Shown here: piece by piece, positions 9,058 through 19,303 of the stretch | Layout: every line of letters starts with the position of its first letter | Numbering within the stretch: position 1 is the stretch's first letter | Source: Syntrophaceae bacterium UBA1411 | GTDB lineage: Bacteria > Desulfobacterota > Syntrophia > Syntrophales > Smithellaceae | Direction: 5' to 3' | DNA: 64,000 nt | Assembly (NCBI GenBank): GCA_002304995.1 | Contig: DBPV01000119.1 | Location: 1-64,000, forward strand | The notes under the pieces: generated by a model | Told to the model about the DNA's origin: nothing | What the model saw: the letters and a program-made list of their open reading frames with translations, nothing else | Database searches by the model: none | Translations under genes and position numbers: made by a program

Positions 9058-10626
9058 TCAGCCGGGCGGCGCTTTGGGGGGCGTGTTTCTTCCGAACGGA
9101 ATGCCCAGCTTTTTCATTTTTTTACGCAGCGTCGACGGATGGATCTCCAGCAGGCGGGCGGCGCCGTTCGGGCCTTCGATTTTTCCGCCGGCTGCCTCGA
9201 GGGCCTTCAGGATATGGCGGGAAATCGCCGAGTTCAAAGAACCGGCGGCGCCGGACGGCTCCCGGGAGACGGCAACGGTTTGCGGACCGGGGCCGATCAG
9301 GTTTGCAAACGACAGAGGCTGTCCGCGGTGGACGATCAACTCGCGCTCGACCGCATTTTGCAGTTCCCGGACATTTCCCGGCCACGGGTAGCCGGTGAGC
9401 AGGTTCAGGGCGCCGGGCGCCAGGGACGGAATATGCGCGAGCGACATTTCTTTGGCCTTCTGGTGGATGAAGTAGTGGACGAAGGCGGGAATGTCCGCGA
9501 TCCGGTCGCGCAGCGGGGGGATGGAAATGGGAAAAACCCGGATGCGGAAATAAAGGTCTTCGCGAAACCTTCCGTCGGCGATCATCGCCTCGAGGTTGCG
9601 GTGCGTCGCGGCAATCACCCGGACATCGACAGTAAGGGTTTGCGAGCCTCCGACTCTTTCATATTCCTTTTCCTGGAGAATCCGCAAAAGGCGGGTTTGC
9701 GCTCCCTGGGGGAGATCGCCGATCTCGTCGAGAAAAATCGTTCCCCGGTGCGCCCGCTCGAAGCGGCCCCTTTTTTGGGCGACCGCGCCGGTGAAGGCCC
9801 CCTTTTCGTGGCCGAACAACTCGCTGTCCACCAGCGTTTCCGGGATGGCGCCGCAGTTCACCTTGATGAACGGACCGCCGCGTCTGGGCGACCATCTGTG
9901 GATGGCGTTGGCGATCACTTCTTTGCCCACTCCCGTTTCTCCCAGCAGCAGAACCGGACTGGACAGGGGCGCCACCTGCCGCACCATGTCCATAACGGTC
10001 TTCAGGCCGAAGCTGTCGCCGATGATTTCTTCGCCGATTTGCTTTCGCATCTCTTCGCTTAAATACCTGTTTTCCTCCTCCAGAAGGTCTCTCAGCCGGG
10101 AGATTTCCCTGAACCGTGAGTAGTTGCTGATGGCGATGGCGAAAGGCTCGTTCAACAGCTCCAGAAGGCGGACATGATCTTCAGAGTATGGCTGGCCGGC
10201 GCGGTTCGTGAGAATGACCGCGCCGAGCGTCTGGTGAGTGAGTTTCGGAAACAAGACCAGCGCGCCCGAGTCCTGAATGCCCAGGGTCGCCGAGACGTGA
10301 AGGCCGGTGATGTGGTCCCGCATTCGGGCCACCGTGTAGATGTATGGGTTTTTTTCCGCCCGCGTCAGCACTTCGGCGAAAAAAGAACGGGCCTGTTCCG
10401 GCAGGATGGTTTTTGCGAAAATGACCTGGCCGCCCGAGTCGTCGGCCCTGGCAATCGTTTCGACGATCCCCAGGTCCAGGTCGAAAATGTTCAGGAACAT
10501 TTTGTCGAGCGGGAAAGTTTCCCGAAGAAAGAGGAAGCACTGCCGCAGAGCAACGTCAATATCGAGGCTGCCGCATATTCTTAAAGTCGCTTCATGAAAA
10601 AATTTTTGATCGTCCATCGTCATCAT
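9058..10626 (-). CDS. Sigma-54-dependent activator with N-terminal GAF domain and Fis-type HTH
   Basis: This is an NtrC-class enhancer-binding protein of 522 aa. Residues about 1-170 form a GAF-like sensor domain, with a helical linker to about 200. The AAA+ domain follows with Walker A GETGVGKE (229-236), the sigma-54 contact loop GAFTGA (276-281) and Walker B GTIFLDEIGD (about 295-304). A Fis-type helix-turn-helix (about 477-520, AARLLEIHPSTLRKKMKKL) ends the protein. There is no receiver domain, so it should sense a small molecule. AAGGA lies five bases before ATG 10626. A perfect palindrome and a sigma-54 promoter for the opposite strand lie just upstream, which makes the divergent unit and itself likely targets. 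The 7474 promoter may also be one. Confidence 0.92.
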   Translation of the reverse strand: MMTMDDQKFFHEATLRICGSLDIDVALRQCFLFLRETFPLDKMFLNIFDLDLGIVETIARADDSGGQVIFAKTILPEQARSFFAEVLTRAEKNPYIYTVARMRDHITGLHVSATLGIQDSGALVLFPKLTHQTLGAVILTNRAGQPYSEDHVRLLELLNEPFAIAISNYSRFREISRLRDLLEEENRYLSEEMRKQIGEEIIGDSFGLKTVMDMVRQVAPLSSPVLLLGETGVGKEVIANAIHRWSPRRGGPFIKVNCGAIPETLVDSELFGHEKGAFTGAVAQKRGRFERAHRGTIFLDEIGDLPQGAQTRLLRILQEKEYERVGGSQTLTVDVRVIAATHRNLEAMIADGRFREDLYFRIRVFPISIPPLRDRIADIPAFVHYFIHQKAKEMSLAHIPSLAPGALNLLTGYPWPGNVRELQNAVERELIVHRGQPLSFANLIGPGPQTVAVSREPSGAAGSLNSAISRHILKALEAAGGKIEGPNGAARLLEIHPSTLRKKMKKLGIPFGRNTPPKAPPG

Positions 10627-10684
10627 TATCTTCCTTTCTGTTCTATGGGGTAGATTACCAATAAACCGTCGTATTTTCCAGAAA

Positions 10685-10710
10685 TTATCTGCACTATCGT
10701 GCAGATAATA
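10685..10710. promoter_or_regulatory. Perfect palindrome, likely binding site of the adjacent sigma-54 activator
   Basis: ATTATCTGCAC (10685-10695) and GTGCAGATAAT (10700-10710) are exact reverse complements separated by TATC. The centre lies about 82 bases upstream of the start predicted from the sigma-54 promoter at 10753-10770, the usual distance for an enhancer. It is also about 70 bases upstream of the activator's own ATG, so autoregulation is possible. Confidence 0.65.
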
Positions 10711-10752
10711 GGCGGGTATGTTCTAAGTAACCGATTATTGACGGTAATTATT

Positions 10753-10770
10753 TTGGCACGCAAGACGCAT
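10753..10770 (+). promoter_or_regulatory. Sigma-54 (-24/-12) promoter facing the broken small gene
   Basis: TTGGCACGCAAGACGCAT has GG at 10755-10756 and GC at 10767-10768 with exactly ten bases between. TTGGCACG matches the -24 consensus in full. The predicted start is near 10780, 13 bases before the ATG at 10793. Confidence 0.7.
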
Positions 10771-10792
10771 TAGTAATGACCGAACAACGGAC

Positions 10793-11154
10793 ATGCTCTT
10801 TGATGCAGTCGGAGAAACAGGAAAGGAGGTGGACCAATACTTTACGGAAATATTTGAAAATAGGAATATTTCCAAGTATCAGCGGCAGAATCGTCTCTTC
10901 AATGCGTTTCCAGGTTGAAGAAACAAAATCTCAGCAATCCGATAAAGTGTTTAAGGAGGTGTTTAAAGATATAAAAGTGAATAAAATTATGATATTTGGA
11001 AGCAAGTGGGGCTGTCAGGAAATGTAATTGGTCATTGACGCAACCGGAAAAAATCCCCCTGTCCTATAGGCCGGGCGTCATTGCCAGTTTAACGGAGCTT
11101 ACTAAAGAGACAGTCCAAAAGATTCAGGATAATTTACAGTGGTCAACAGGCTGA
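10793..11154 (+). pseudogene. AT-rich small gene, apparently broken by two frameshifts
   Basis: Three successive protein-like stretches occur in three different frames. The first is 10793-10918, a 41 aa frame starting MLFDAVGETGKEVDQYFTEI. The second is about 10910-11027, containing VEETKSQQSDKVFKEVF. The third is about 10996-11154, containing LTELTKETVQKIQDNLQWST. Each needs a +1 shift from the last. Joined, they would make a hydrophilic, helix-rich protein of about 115-120 aa that I do not recognise. Base composition is visibly AT-rich compared with neighbours, which suggests transfer or decay. It sits behind a sigma-54 promoter, divergent from the activator. Alternatively the first 41 aa frame is an intact miniprotein, or the transcript is non-coding. 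Confidence 0.4.
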
Positions 11155-11173
11155 CGTTGACTGAAGATTTTCC

Positions 11174-11215
11174 GTCTGTTCCCGAAAGCGCGGTTTTCTG
11201 CTTTCGGGAACAGAC
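11174..11215. repeat. 16-bp perfect inverted repeat (long hairpin)
   Basis: GTCTGTTCCCGAAAGC (11174-11189) pairs perfectly with GCTTTCGGGAACAGAC (11200-11215) around a 10-base loop. No T-run follows on either strand, so it is not a classic intrinsic terminator. It may still end the upstream sigma-54 transcript, or be a dispersed repeat. I see no supportable gene in 11216-11443. Confidence 0.6.
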
Positions 11216-11443
11216 CATTGGCTTTCAACCTTCTTTTAATCGGAGGCCTCGTCGGAGAGATTGAAAACCGGCGAAGCGCGCTTAGGATTTATTGCAGGCG
11301 CTTCCGCCGGGAGGAGTGGCTGCCTTTTTGTCAGACAAGAAAAGGCGATACGCTGTCCGCCCTGCCAATGCGATCCCCCATCGGGTAGCGTCCAAACTTT
11401 TCTGAAAATTTCTCCGACGGGCCCTGAAGAAAAGAAGTTCACA

Positions 11444-11486
11444 TAAAAAAACAGCCGGAGCGGCGCCAGCCGCCCCGGCTGTTTTT
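11444..11486. terminator. Bidirectional intrinsic terminator after ppdK
   Basis: AACAGCCGGAGCGGC (11450-11464) and GCCGCCCCGGCTGTT (11469-11483) form a 15-bp stem with one mismatch. An A-run lies on the left and a T-run on the right, so it can stop ppdK on the minus strand and any plus-strand transcript. Confidence 0.8.
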
Positions 11487-11508
11487 TATTTGGCGTTTCC
11501 GCGTTAAA

Positions 11509-14511
<3,003 letters not shown>

Positions 14512-14621
14512 ATCTTTATCTCCTTTAGAAAGAATTTCCTTGCAGAAGAAGCACGCATTAAGCGTTGAGTTTAATAAATGAAATGCACGGCACTGTAAAG
14601 CGTTTTTTCTTTGCCCCATGT

Positions 14622-14654
14622 AAAAACCCCCGCCAGGGTGGGGCGGGGGCTTTT
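14622..14654 (-). terminator. Intrinsic terminator after the small membrane protein
   Basis: CCCCCGCC (14627-14634) pairs with GGCGGGGG (14642-14649). On the minus strand the hairpin is followed by a T-run, the complement of 14622-14626. It separates the 14685 gene from ppdK. Confidence 0.7.
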
Positions 14655-14684
14655 ACTGCTGAAGCTATATAAAGAGGGAAGGGT

Positions 14685-14960
14685 TCAACTCAGCATCGCC
14701 TTGAGCGCATCGGCGACCGGCGCCGTGAACAGCGCGACCAGGATGGTGAAAAGAGCAAAAGAACCGATCGCTTCACTTAAATAGAGTTTTTCATACTTGT
14801 TTTTTAAAGAAACAATGATCAGACCGCCGATGACCAGGCAGCCGAAATGGAAGAAGGGGAATCCGGCATTGCCGCCGGCGCTGAACTGGGCAAAGCTGAA
14901 AGTCGCCGTGGTCAGAACGATGAAGCCAACCAAGAGAGATGTCTGTAAAATTCTTTTCAT
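14685..14960 (-). CDS. Small membrane protein of unknown function
   Basis: I do not recognise this 91 aa protein. Residues 1-24 look like a cleavable signal peptide ending SFAQ. Two hydrophobic segments follow: about 34-52 (FHFGCLVIGGLIIVSL) and about 66-90 (AIGSFALFTILVALFTAPVADA). A short basic/tyrosine loop (KNKYEKLY) lies between them. This layout resembles small two-helix inner-membrane proteins. AAGGAGGATC lies upstream of the ATG. It has its own promoter and terminator, so it is probably a single-gene unit. Confidence 0.7.
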   Translation of the reverse strand: MKRILQTSLLVGFIVLTTATFSFAQFSAGGNAGFPFFHFGCLVIGGLIIVSLKNKYEKLYLSEAIGSFALFTILVALFTAPVADALKAMLS

Positions 14961-15013
14961 GATCCTGATCCTCCTTAGTTTGATGTAAAATCATTTGCCG
15001 CTTTCGCAAGTCT

Positions 15014-15042
15014 ATTATGAAATAACCATGCCAGAGTGAGAA
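15014..15042 (-). promoter_or_regulatory. Sigma-70-type promoter for the small membrane protein
   Basis: On the minus strand TTCTCA (15042-15037) and CATAAT (15019-15014) are 17 bases apart. They match the consensus at four and five of six positions. The rest of 14961-15296 contains the ribosome site of this gene and the leader of the helicase; I see no other gene there. Confidence 0.5.
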
Positions 15043-15296
15043 AAATGCGGAGTGAAATTTGTAAGCTATTGATATCAGAAAGACATGGTATGTTTTACGG
15101 GTCTGCCGGGCAGACTTCGCCTGCGTTGCACATTTCGTTTGATTGAAAGAAACGTTCAACGCGTTTTCAAAAACGAAAAAAAACATCAAACGGCGGTCCG
15201 GAAACCGCCCGACTTCCCATCTTCTGCCATCGGCCGGATTTCACTCTTCGCGGACCGCTTTACCATTGTCCGCCTCTGTGCTAGAAGCGAGACACC

Positions 15297-17372
15297 ATGA
15301 AAGAAAAAAGTCGCGATAAAACTCATTTTCGGCGGCGCCGCGCGGCTTCCGGCCCAGAGCCCGGGCGGGGGGCGGCAAGGCGATTTATGAAACCCGACAT
15401 TGCGCCGGCGCTCAAAAGCGTTCTGGCCGGCATCGGCAAACCCGAGCCCCAACCGTTCGTTCCGGACTCCTTTCAGTTGGAGGCGCTGGCCGCCATCCGG
15501 CAAAACGATTGCCTGGTGATCGCCCCCACCGGCTCCGGCAAGACGTGGATTGCGCGGGAGGCCATTTTGTCGGCGATGGAAAAAGGCGGACGCGCCTGGT
15601 ATGCCTCGCCGCTCAAAGCCCTTTCCAATTCCAAATGGGTGGAGTTCGGCCTGCATTTCGATTTCGAAAACGTCGGCATCATCACCGGCGACACCAAGGA
15701 AAACACAGAGGCGCCGATCATTGTCGGCACAACGGAGATCCTGCGCAATCAACTGTACGACGCGATGCACCGCGGCGAGGATCTGGCCTGCGATCTGGTC
15801 ATCCTCGACGAAGCGCACTTTTTGGGCGACGCCGACCGCGGCGTGGTCTGGGAAGAGATTATGATTTACCTGCCGGCGCGGGTGAGCCTGCTTCTGCTTT
15901 CCGCCACGATCGGCAACGGCGACGAAATCGCCGCGTGGCTTTCCTCCATCCGCAGCAAGCCCTGTTCGGTCGTACGCGAGGAAAAGCGCCCCGTGCCCCT
16001 GTATCCTCTGTTCCTGCATCCTGCGGGCTGTCTGCATCCCTTCCTGGAAGGAAAAAAATCCACGCCGGCCGTCTGCGAATTTTTGCATAAATCCGGCAGG
16101 GGCAGCCGCAAGCCGCCGGACTACGCGGGGATCATCCGCGTTCTGGAGCGGTTCAATCTTTTGCCGGCGATTTTTTTTCTCAAATCCCGCGCCGAGTGCG
16201 ATGCGGCGCTCGCCTGCCGTGCGGGGCTGCCGCCCCTTCGGGAGGACGACGCTTTTGCCGGGGATCTCAGCGACATGATCGACCGCTTTCCCGGCTTGAG
16301 CAGCCACCGGCAGCTGAAGGCGCTGCAGTCCGCGGGACTGGCGGCGCATCACGGCGGGCAGCTGCCCGCCTGGAAGCTGCTGGTTGAGGAAATGATGAAC
16401 CGGGGGCGCCTGCGGGTTATTTTTGCCACCACGACCGTTGCGGCCGGCGTGAATTTTCCCGCGCGCACCATCGTGCTCTTCAATTCCGATCAGTTCAACG
16501 GCCGCGACTTTGCGCCTCTCACAGCCACCGAATTCCGCCAGATGACCGGGCGGGCCGGCCGGCGCGGTCGGGACAAGATCGGTTTTATGCTGGCGGTGTC
16601 GGGGCGGTTCATGGATCTGGCCCACATCAGGAAAATGCTCCGGGCCGAGCCCGAGGACATCGCCAGCCGGTTGAAAAACGATTTTGGCATGGCGCTTAAT
16701 CTGCTTTTGTCGCAGACGCCCGCCGGCGTTAAAAAAATATTTGAAAAATCGTTTGCCGCCTGGCAGCAGGACAGGACCGTCCGCCACGGTCTTTCCGCCG
16801 CCGAACGCCTGTGGCGGGATTTTTGCCTGCATCTGGATTTCCTCAAGCTGGAAGGATTTGTGGACGCGGACGGACGGCTGACCGACGACGGGCGCTGGGC
16901 CGCGCATCTGCGTCTGGACTATCCGCTTTTGGTTGCCCAGTGTCTGAGGGCGGATGCTTTTCCCGTGGAGGATGAAAAGCTTCTGGCGGCGGTGATGGCG
17001 GTTTTTGCCTATGACCGCGACGACGAGATCACTCTGGGAATGAGCCGACCGCCGCGCAGTCTCGCGGCCGCCCTGCGCAGGATGCTTGCAGCCGTGCGGC
17101 CGATGGCGCGGCGGCTGGAAAAGGCGGGCTTCGCCACGGAGGAACTCATTTCGTCGGCCGGCCAGGCGATGTATGAATGGGCGCGGGGGCGCGCCTGGGA
17201 CGATGTCATCCGTCTGACCGGCGTTGCCGAAGGGGACATGGCGTCGCTGGTTTTGCGCACGGCGGACAATCTGCGCCAGATCGTTTCGCTTCGGGACACG
17301 CATCCGGAAGCGGCGGCCTGCGCCCAGCGCGCGCGGGAGGCGATCCTGCGCGAACCGGTCCTGTTTCTGTAG
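15297..17372 (+). CDS. Ski2/HelY-like DEAD/DEAH-box helicase
   Basis: This 691 aa superfamily 2 helicase has all core motifs. They are the Walker A APTGSGKTW, the Ib-like GTTEIL, the DEAH box VILDEAHFL, motif III LLSATIGN, and motif VI in the Ski2-like form QMTGRAGRRG. The region after the helicase core (about 430-690) resembles the winged-helix/ratchet part of Ski2 and HelY proteins, so an RNA- or DNA-unwinding role is expected; the substrate is unknown. The start is uncertain: ATG 15297 has a weak ribosome site and gives an Arg-rich leader, while ATG 15387 (MKPDIAPALK) is a plausible alternative. Palindromic repeats begin immediately after the stop codon. Confidence 0.88.
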   Translation: MKEKSRDKTHFRRRRAASGPEPGRGAARRFMKPDIAPALKSVLAGIGKPEPQPFVPDSFQLEALAAIRQNDCLVIAPTGSGKTWIAREAILSAMEKGGRAWYASPLKALSNSKWVEFGLHFDFENVGIITGDTKENTEAPIIVGTTEILRNQLYDAMHRGEDLACDLVILDEAHFLGDADRGVVWEEIMIYLPARVSLLLLSATIGNGDEIAAWLSSIRSKPCSVVREEKRPVPLYPLFLHPAGCLHPFLEGKKSTPAVCEFLHKSGRGSRKPPDYAGIIRVLERFNLLPAIFFLKSRAECDAALACRAGLPPLREDDAFAGDLSDMIDRFPGLSSHRQLKALQSAGLAAHHGGQLPAWKLLVEEMMNRGRLRVIFATTTVAAGVNFPARTIVLFNSDQFNGRDFAPLTATEFRQMTGRAGRRGRDKIGFMLAVSGRFMDLAHIRKMLRAEPEDIASRLKNDFGMALNLLLSQTPAGVKKIFEKSFAAWQQDRTVRHGLSAAERLWRDFCLHLDFLKLEGFVDADGRLTDDGRWAAHLRLDYPLLVAQCLRADAFPVEDEKLLAAVMAVFAYDRDDEITLGMSRPPRSLAAALRRMLAAVRPMARRLEKAGFATEELISSAGQAMYEWARGRAWDDVIRLTGVAEGDMASLVLRTADNLRQIVSLRDTHPEAAACAQRAREAILREPVLFL

Positions 17373-17454
17373 GGAACGGTCGTGACCGTTCCGCAATGAT
17401 GGTCGTGATTGCAGGGAACAGTCGCGACCGTTCCGCAGAGGTCGTAACCGTTCC
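17373..17454. repeat. Cluster of about 20-bp palindromic repeats
   Basis: Two near-copies of one palindrome occur: GGAACGGTCGTGACCGTTCC (17373-17392) and GGAACAGTCGCGACCGTTCC (17415-17434). A half-copy GGTCGTAACCGTTCC (17440-17454) and a fragment GGTCGTGA (17401-17408) also occur. They fill the gap between the helicase and the TPR gene. They could be REP/BIME-like dispersed repeats or an operator array. Confidence 0.65.
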
Positions 17455-17509
17455 TTAGATGTCGCGGGTACAGTCTGAAGGGAAAGCAAGGTATTGTGGC
17501 GGACCGCCC

Positions 17510-18682
17510 ATGCTTAAAAAAATAGGATTGATCATAGCCATTGGACTTTCCCTCTCCACCTCTGTTTTCGGGATGGAGGCGAAGACGGCGGAGCCGTCCA
17601 ATGGCCGATATCAAAGCTGTCTTTTGCAGGGGATACAGAAATCCTTCAATCTCGATGAAAACGGCGCCGATGCTCTGCTTCGGAAAGCCGCCGAACTGGA
17701 GCCGGACAATCCCATGGCGTATGCGCTTCAGGCCATGCTGCATCTTTTTGCCTATGAGATGTGCTTCACGCTTGAGCAGCGCCGCAAAGAAAAGGAGGCG
17801 ATCTTTTTCTATACCGGGGAAGCGCTGGCCAGAGGTGAAAAAAGACTCTTTGCCAATCCCAGGGATTCTCAGGTGTATTTTGCCGTCGCACTGGCCAAAA
17901 TCGCCCGGGTGCACTGGGCGATTTCGGAAAAACGCTACCTCGTCATGGCGCAGGAGACGTTCAATGTCTGGAATTCGCTGGAGGCGGCCAAATCCGCCGA
18001 TCCCGCCAATTACGACGCGGATTATCTGACGGGATTTCTCCGCTATACCATCGATCATTTCCGCGGCGTGACCGGATGGCTGTCATCGCTTTTGATCACG
18101 CAGGGAAACCGCCAAAAGGGGCTTCAGGAACTGCAGGCGGCGGCGCAAAAAGGCATTTTGATGCGCGACATGGCGCAGATCCAACTGGCGGGCATTTACC
18201 TTGCGTATGAAAAGCAGCCGGCCCGGTCTCTGGCCATCATCGAGCCGCTCAGGAAAAAGTATCCCGACAACTACAGCTTTCACTTCATGCAGGGACTGGC
18301 GCTGATGGAGCTCAGACGTTTTGCGGAAGCGCAGGCCGTGGCGGAGGAGATCCGGGAGCGCATCAGCGCCGGCAAGCCGCCCTACGTTCGTGAACTCGAA
18401 CCGCGCTATTTTCTTCTGGCGGGACGGATTGCGCAGAAAAAAAAGGAGTACGACCGGGCCGGAGCTTTCTATCAGAAGGCCATGGCGGATTCGTCCTTTT
18501 ACAATGTCCGCACCGCTGCCCGGGCGCTTTTATACCTGGGAACGCTCGCCGACCTGCGCCGGGACAGAAAAACGGCGCTGGAGTACTACAATCGGGTTGC
18601 CAATATGCAAGGCGTTGACGCGGGAGCCCGCCTGGAGGCTCAAAGATACGGCAAATCGCCGTACCGCGAAAACGGCGAGTGA
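17510..18682 (+). CDS. Exported TPR-repeat protein
   Basis: The 390 aa product starts with a signal peptide (MLKKIGLIIAIGLSLSTSVFG). It then has tetratricopeptide-like helical pairs: about 45-85 (ADALLRKAAELEPDNPMAYALQAML), a central region with YDADYLTGFLRY, and about 300-370 (AGAFYQKAMADSSFYNVRTAARALLYLGTLADLRRDRKTALEYYNRVA). It is probably a periplasmic scaffold or accounting-type TPR protein with no catalytic motif. An upstream ATG at 17459 extends the frame, but then the hydrophobic leader would be internal, so 17510 is preferred. The ribosome site is weak either way. Confidence 0.75.
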   Translation: MLKKIGLIIAIGLSLSTSVFGMEAKTAEPSNGRYQSCLLQGIQKSFNLDENGADALLRKAAELEPDNPMAYALQAMLHLFAYEMCFTLEQRRKEKEAIFFYTGEALARGEKRLFANPRDSQVYFAVALAKIARVHWAISEKRYLVMAQETFNVWNSLEAAKSADPANYDADYLTGFLRYTIDHFRGVTGWLSSLLITQGNRQKGLQELQAAAQKGILMRDMAQIQLAGIYLAYEKQPARSLAIIEPLRKKYPDNYSFHFMQGLALMELRRFAEAQAVAEEIRERISAGKPPYVRELEPRYFLLAGRIAQKKKEYDRAGAFYQKAMADSSFYNVRTAARALLYLGTLADLRRDRKTALEYYNRVANMQGVDAGARLEAQRYGKSPYRENGE

Positions 18683-18693
18683 GCCCGCAGCGG

Positions 18694-19119
18694 TTAATTC
18701 GGGCAGAAGCCGTGCGACCATTCGCCCACGCCGGTGCCCTTTTTGCAGATTTTCACGTTCACGTTTTGAGCGCAGGATTTGCCGCCCGCCACCGAACTCT
18801 GGTAATCGGCGCCGTCGCAGGTCCTTCCCTGGACGCGGGTGTAGTAGGTCGATCCCCAGGACGCCATATTGCAGCGTCCATCAATGTAGCTGATGTTGCC
18901 TGTGAAATGCGAGGTTATCGTTTGGCCCGGCGTGATGTTGAAAATATTTTGGCTGCCGCCCGAGCCATAAGCAACGATTTCACATTTCGCATATTCCACA
19001 CTGGACGGAAAATAAACGATCCAGTCATAAGCGTGAACGGCGGATGCGGCGACAATTCCCAAAATGATCAGAACAGCGGGGAAAAGAGCTTTTTTCGGAG
19101 ATAATCTGCTGCGGAACAT
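18694..19119 (-). CDS. Secreted six-cysteine protein of unknown function
   Basis: I do not recognise this 141 aa protein. A basic N-terminus and hydrophobic core (about 10-28) ending VHAYD form a signal peptide. The mature part is rich in Ser, Gly, Tyr and Asn with six cysteines (in KCEIV, RCNM, TCDG, SCAQ, ICKK and FCPN). That even number suggests three disulfide bonds in the periplasm or outside the cell. AGGAGG lies seven bases before the chosen ATG at 19119; the longer frame to 19164 lacks this. It is convergent with the TPR gene and divergent from uvrB. Confidence 0.7.
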   Translation of the reverse strand: MFRSRLSPKKALFPAVLIILGIVAASAVHAYDWIVYFPSSVEYAKCEIVAYGSGGSQNIFNITPGQTITSHFTGNISYIDGRCNMASWGSTYYTRVQGRTCDGADYQSSVAGGKSCAQNVNVKICKKGTGVGEWSHGFCPN

Positions 19120-19303
19120 GACGATGCCTCCTGTAAAGGGATTTGGAAGATCTCCCGGTACCACAGACGCGGGGGCAATTCAAGACTCTTTTGCCGTCAC
19201 GCCACTTGCAAAGCGCTTTCTGGAAAAGTCCGCCGCCGGCCGCGACGAAGCAAAGAAGGTGTTGCATTTTCAAACACCACGCATTATGGACTGTCCGGGT
19301 GTT

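Noticed and set aside
10776..11027. 83-aa frame behind the second sigma-54 promoter
   Set aside because: Its ATG lies upstream of the predicted transcription start, and its first half is a shadow of the better 41-aa frame; only the second half looks protein-like and is included in the pseudogene call.
11236..11446. Two short overlapping frames on opposite strands before the ppdK terminator
   Set aside because: No ribosome site, no recognisable sequence, and neither looks more coding than the other.
14512..14619. 36-residue N-terminal extension of PPDK
   Set aside because: AAAGGAGA is placed correctly for ATG 14511, where the family N-terminus begins.
15025..15045. Possible sigma-54 element (TGGCATGG then TTTCAT) before the small membrane protein
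   Set aside because: The invariant GC of the -12 element is TC; a sigma-70 pair fits better.
15186..17489. 767-aa open frame opposite the helicase
   Set aside because: Antisense shadow with Arg/Pro/Gly-rich composition and no motif; the helicase on the other strand has all core motifs.
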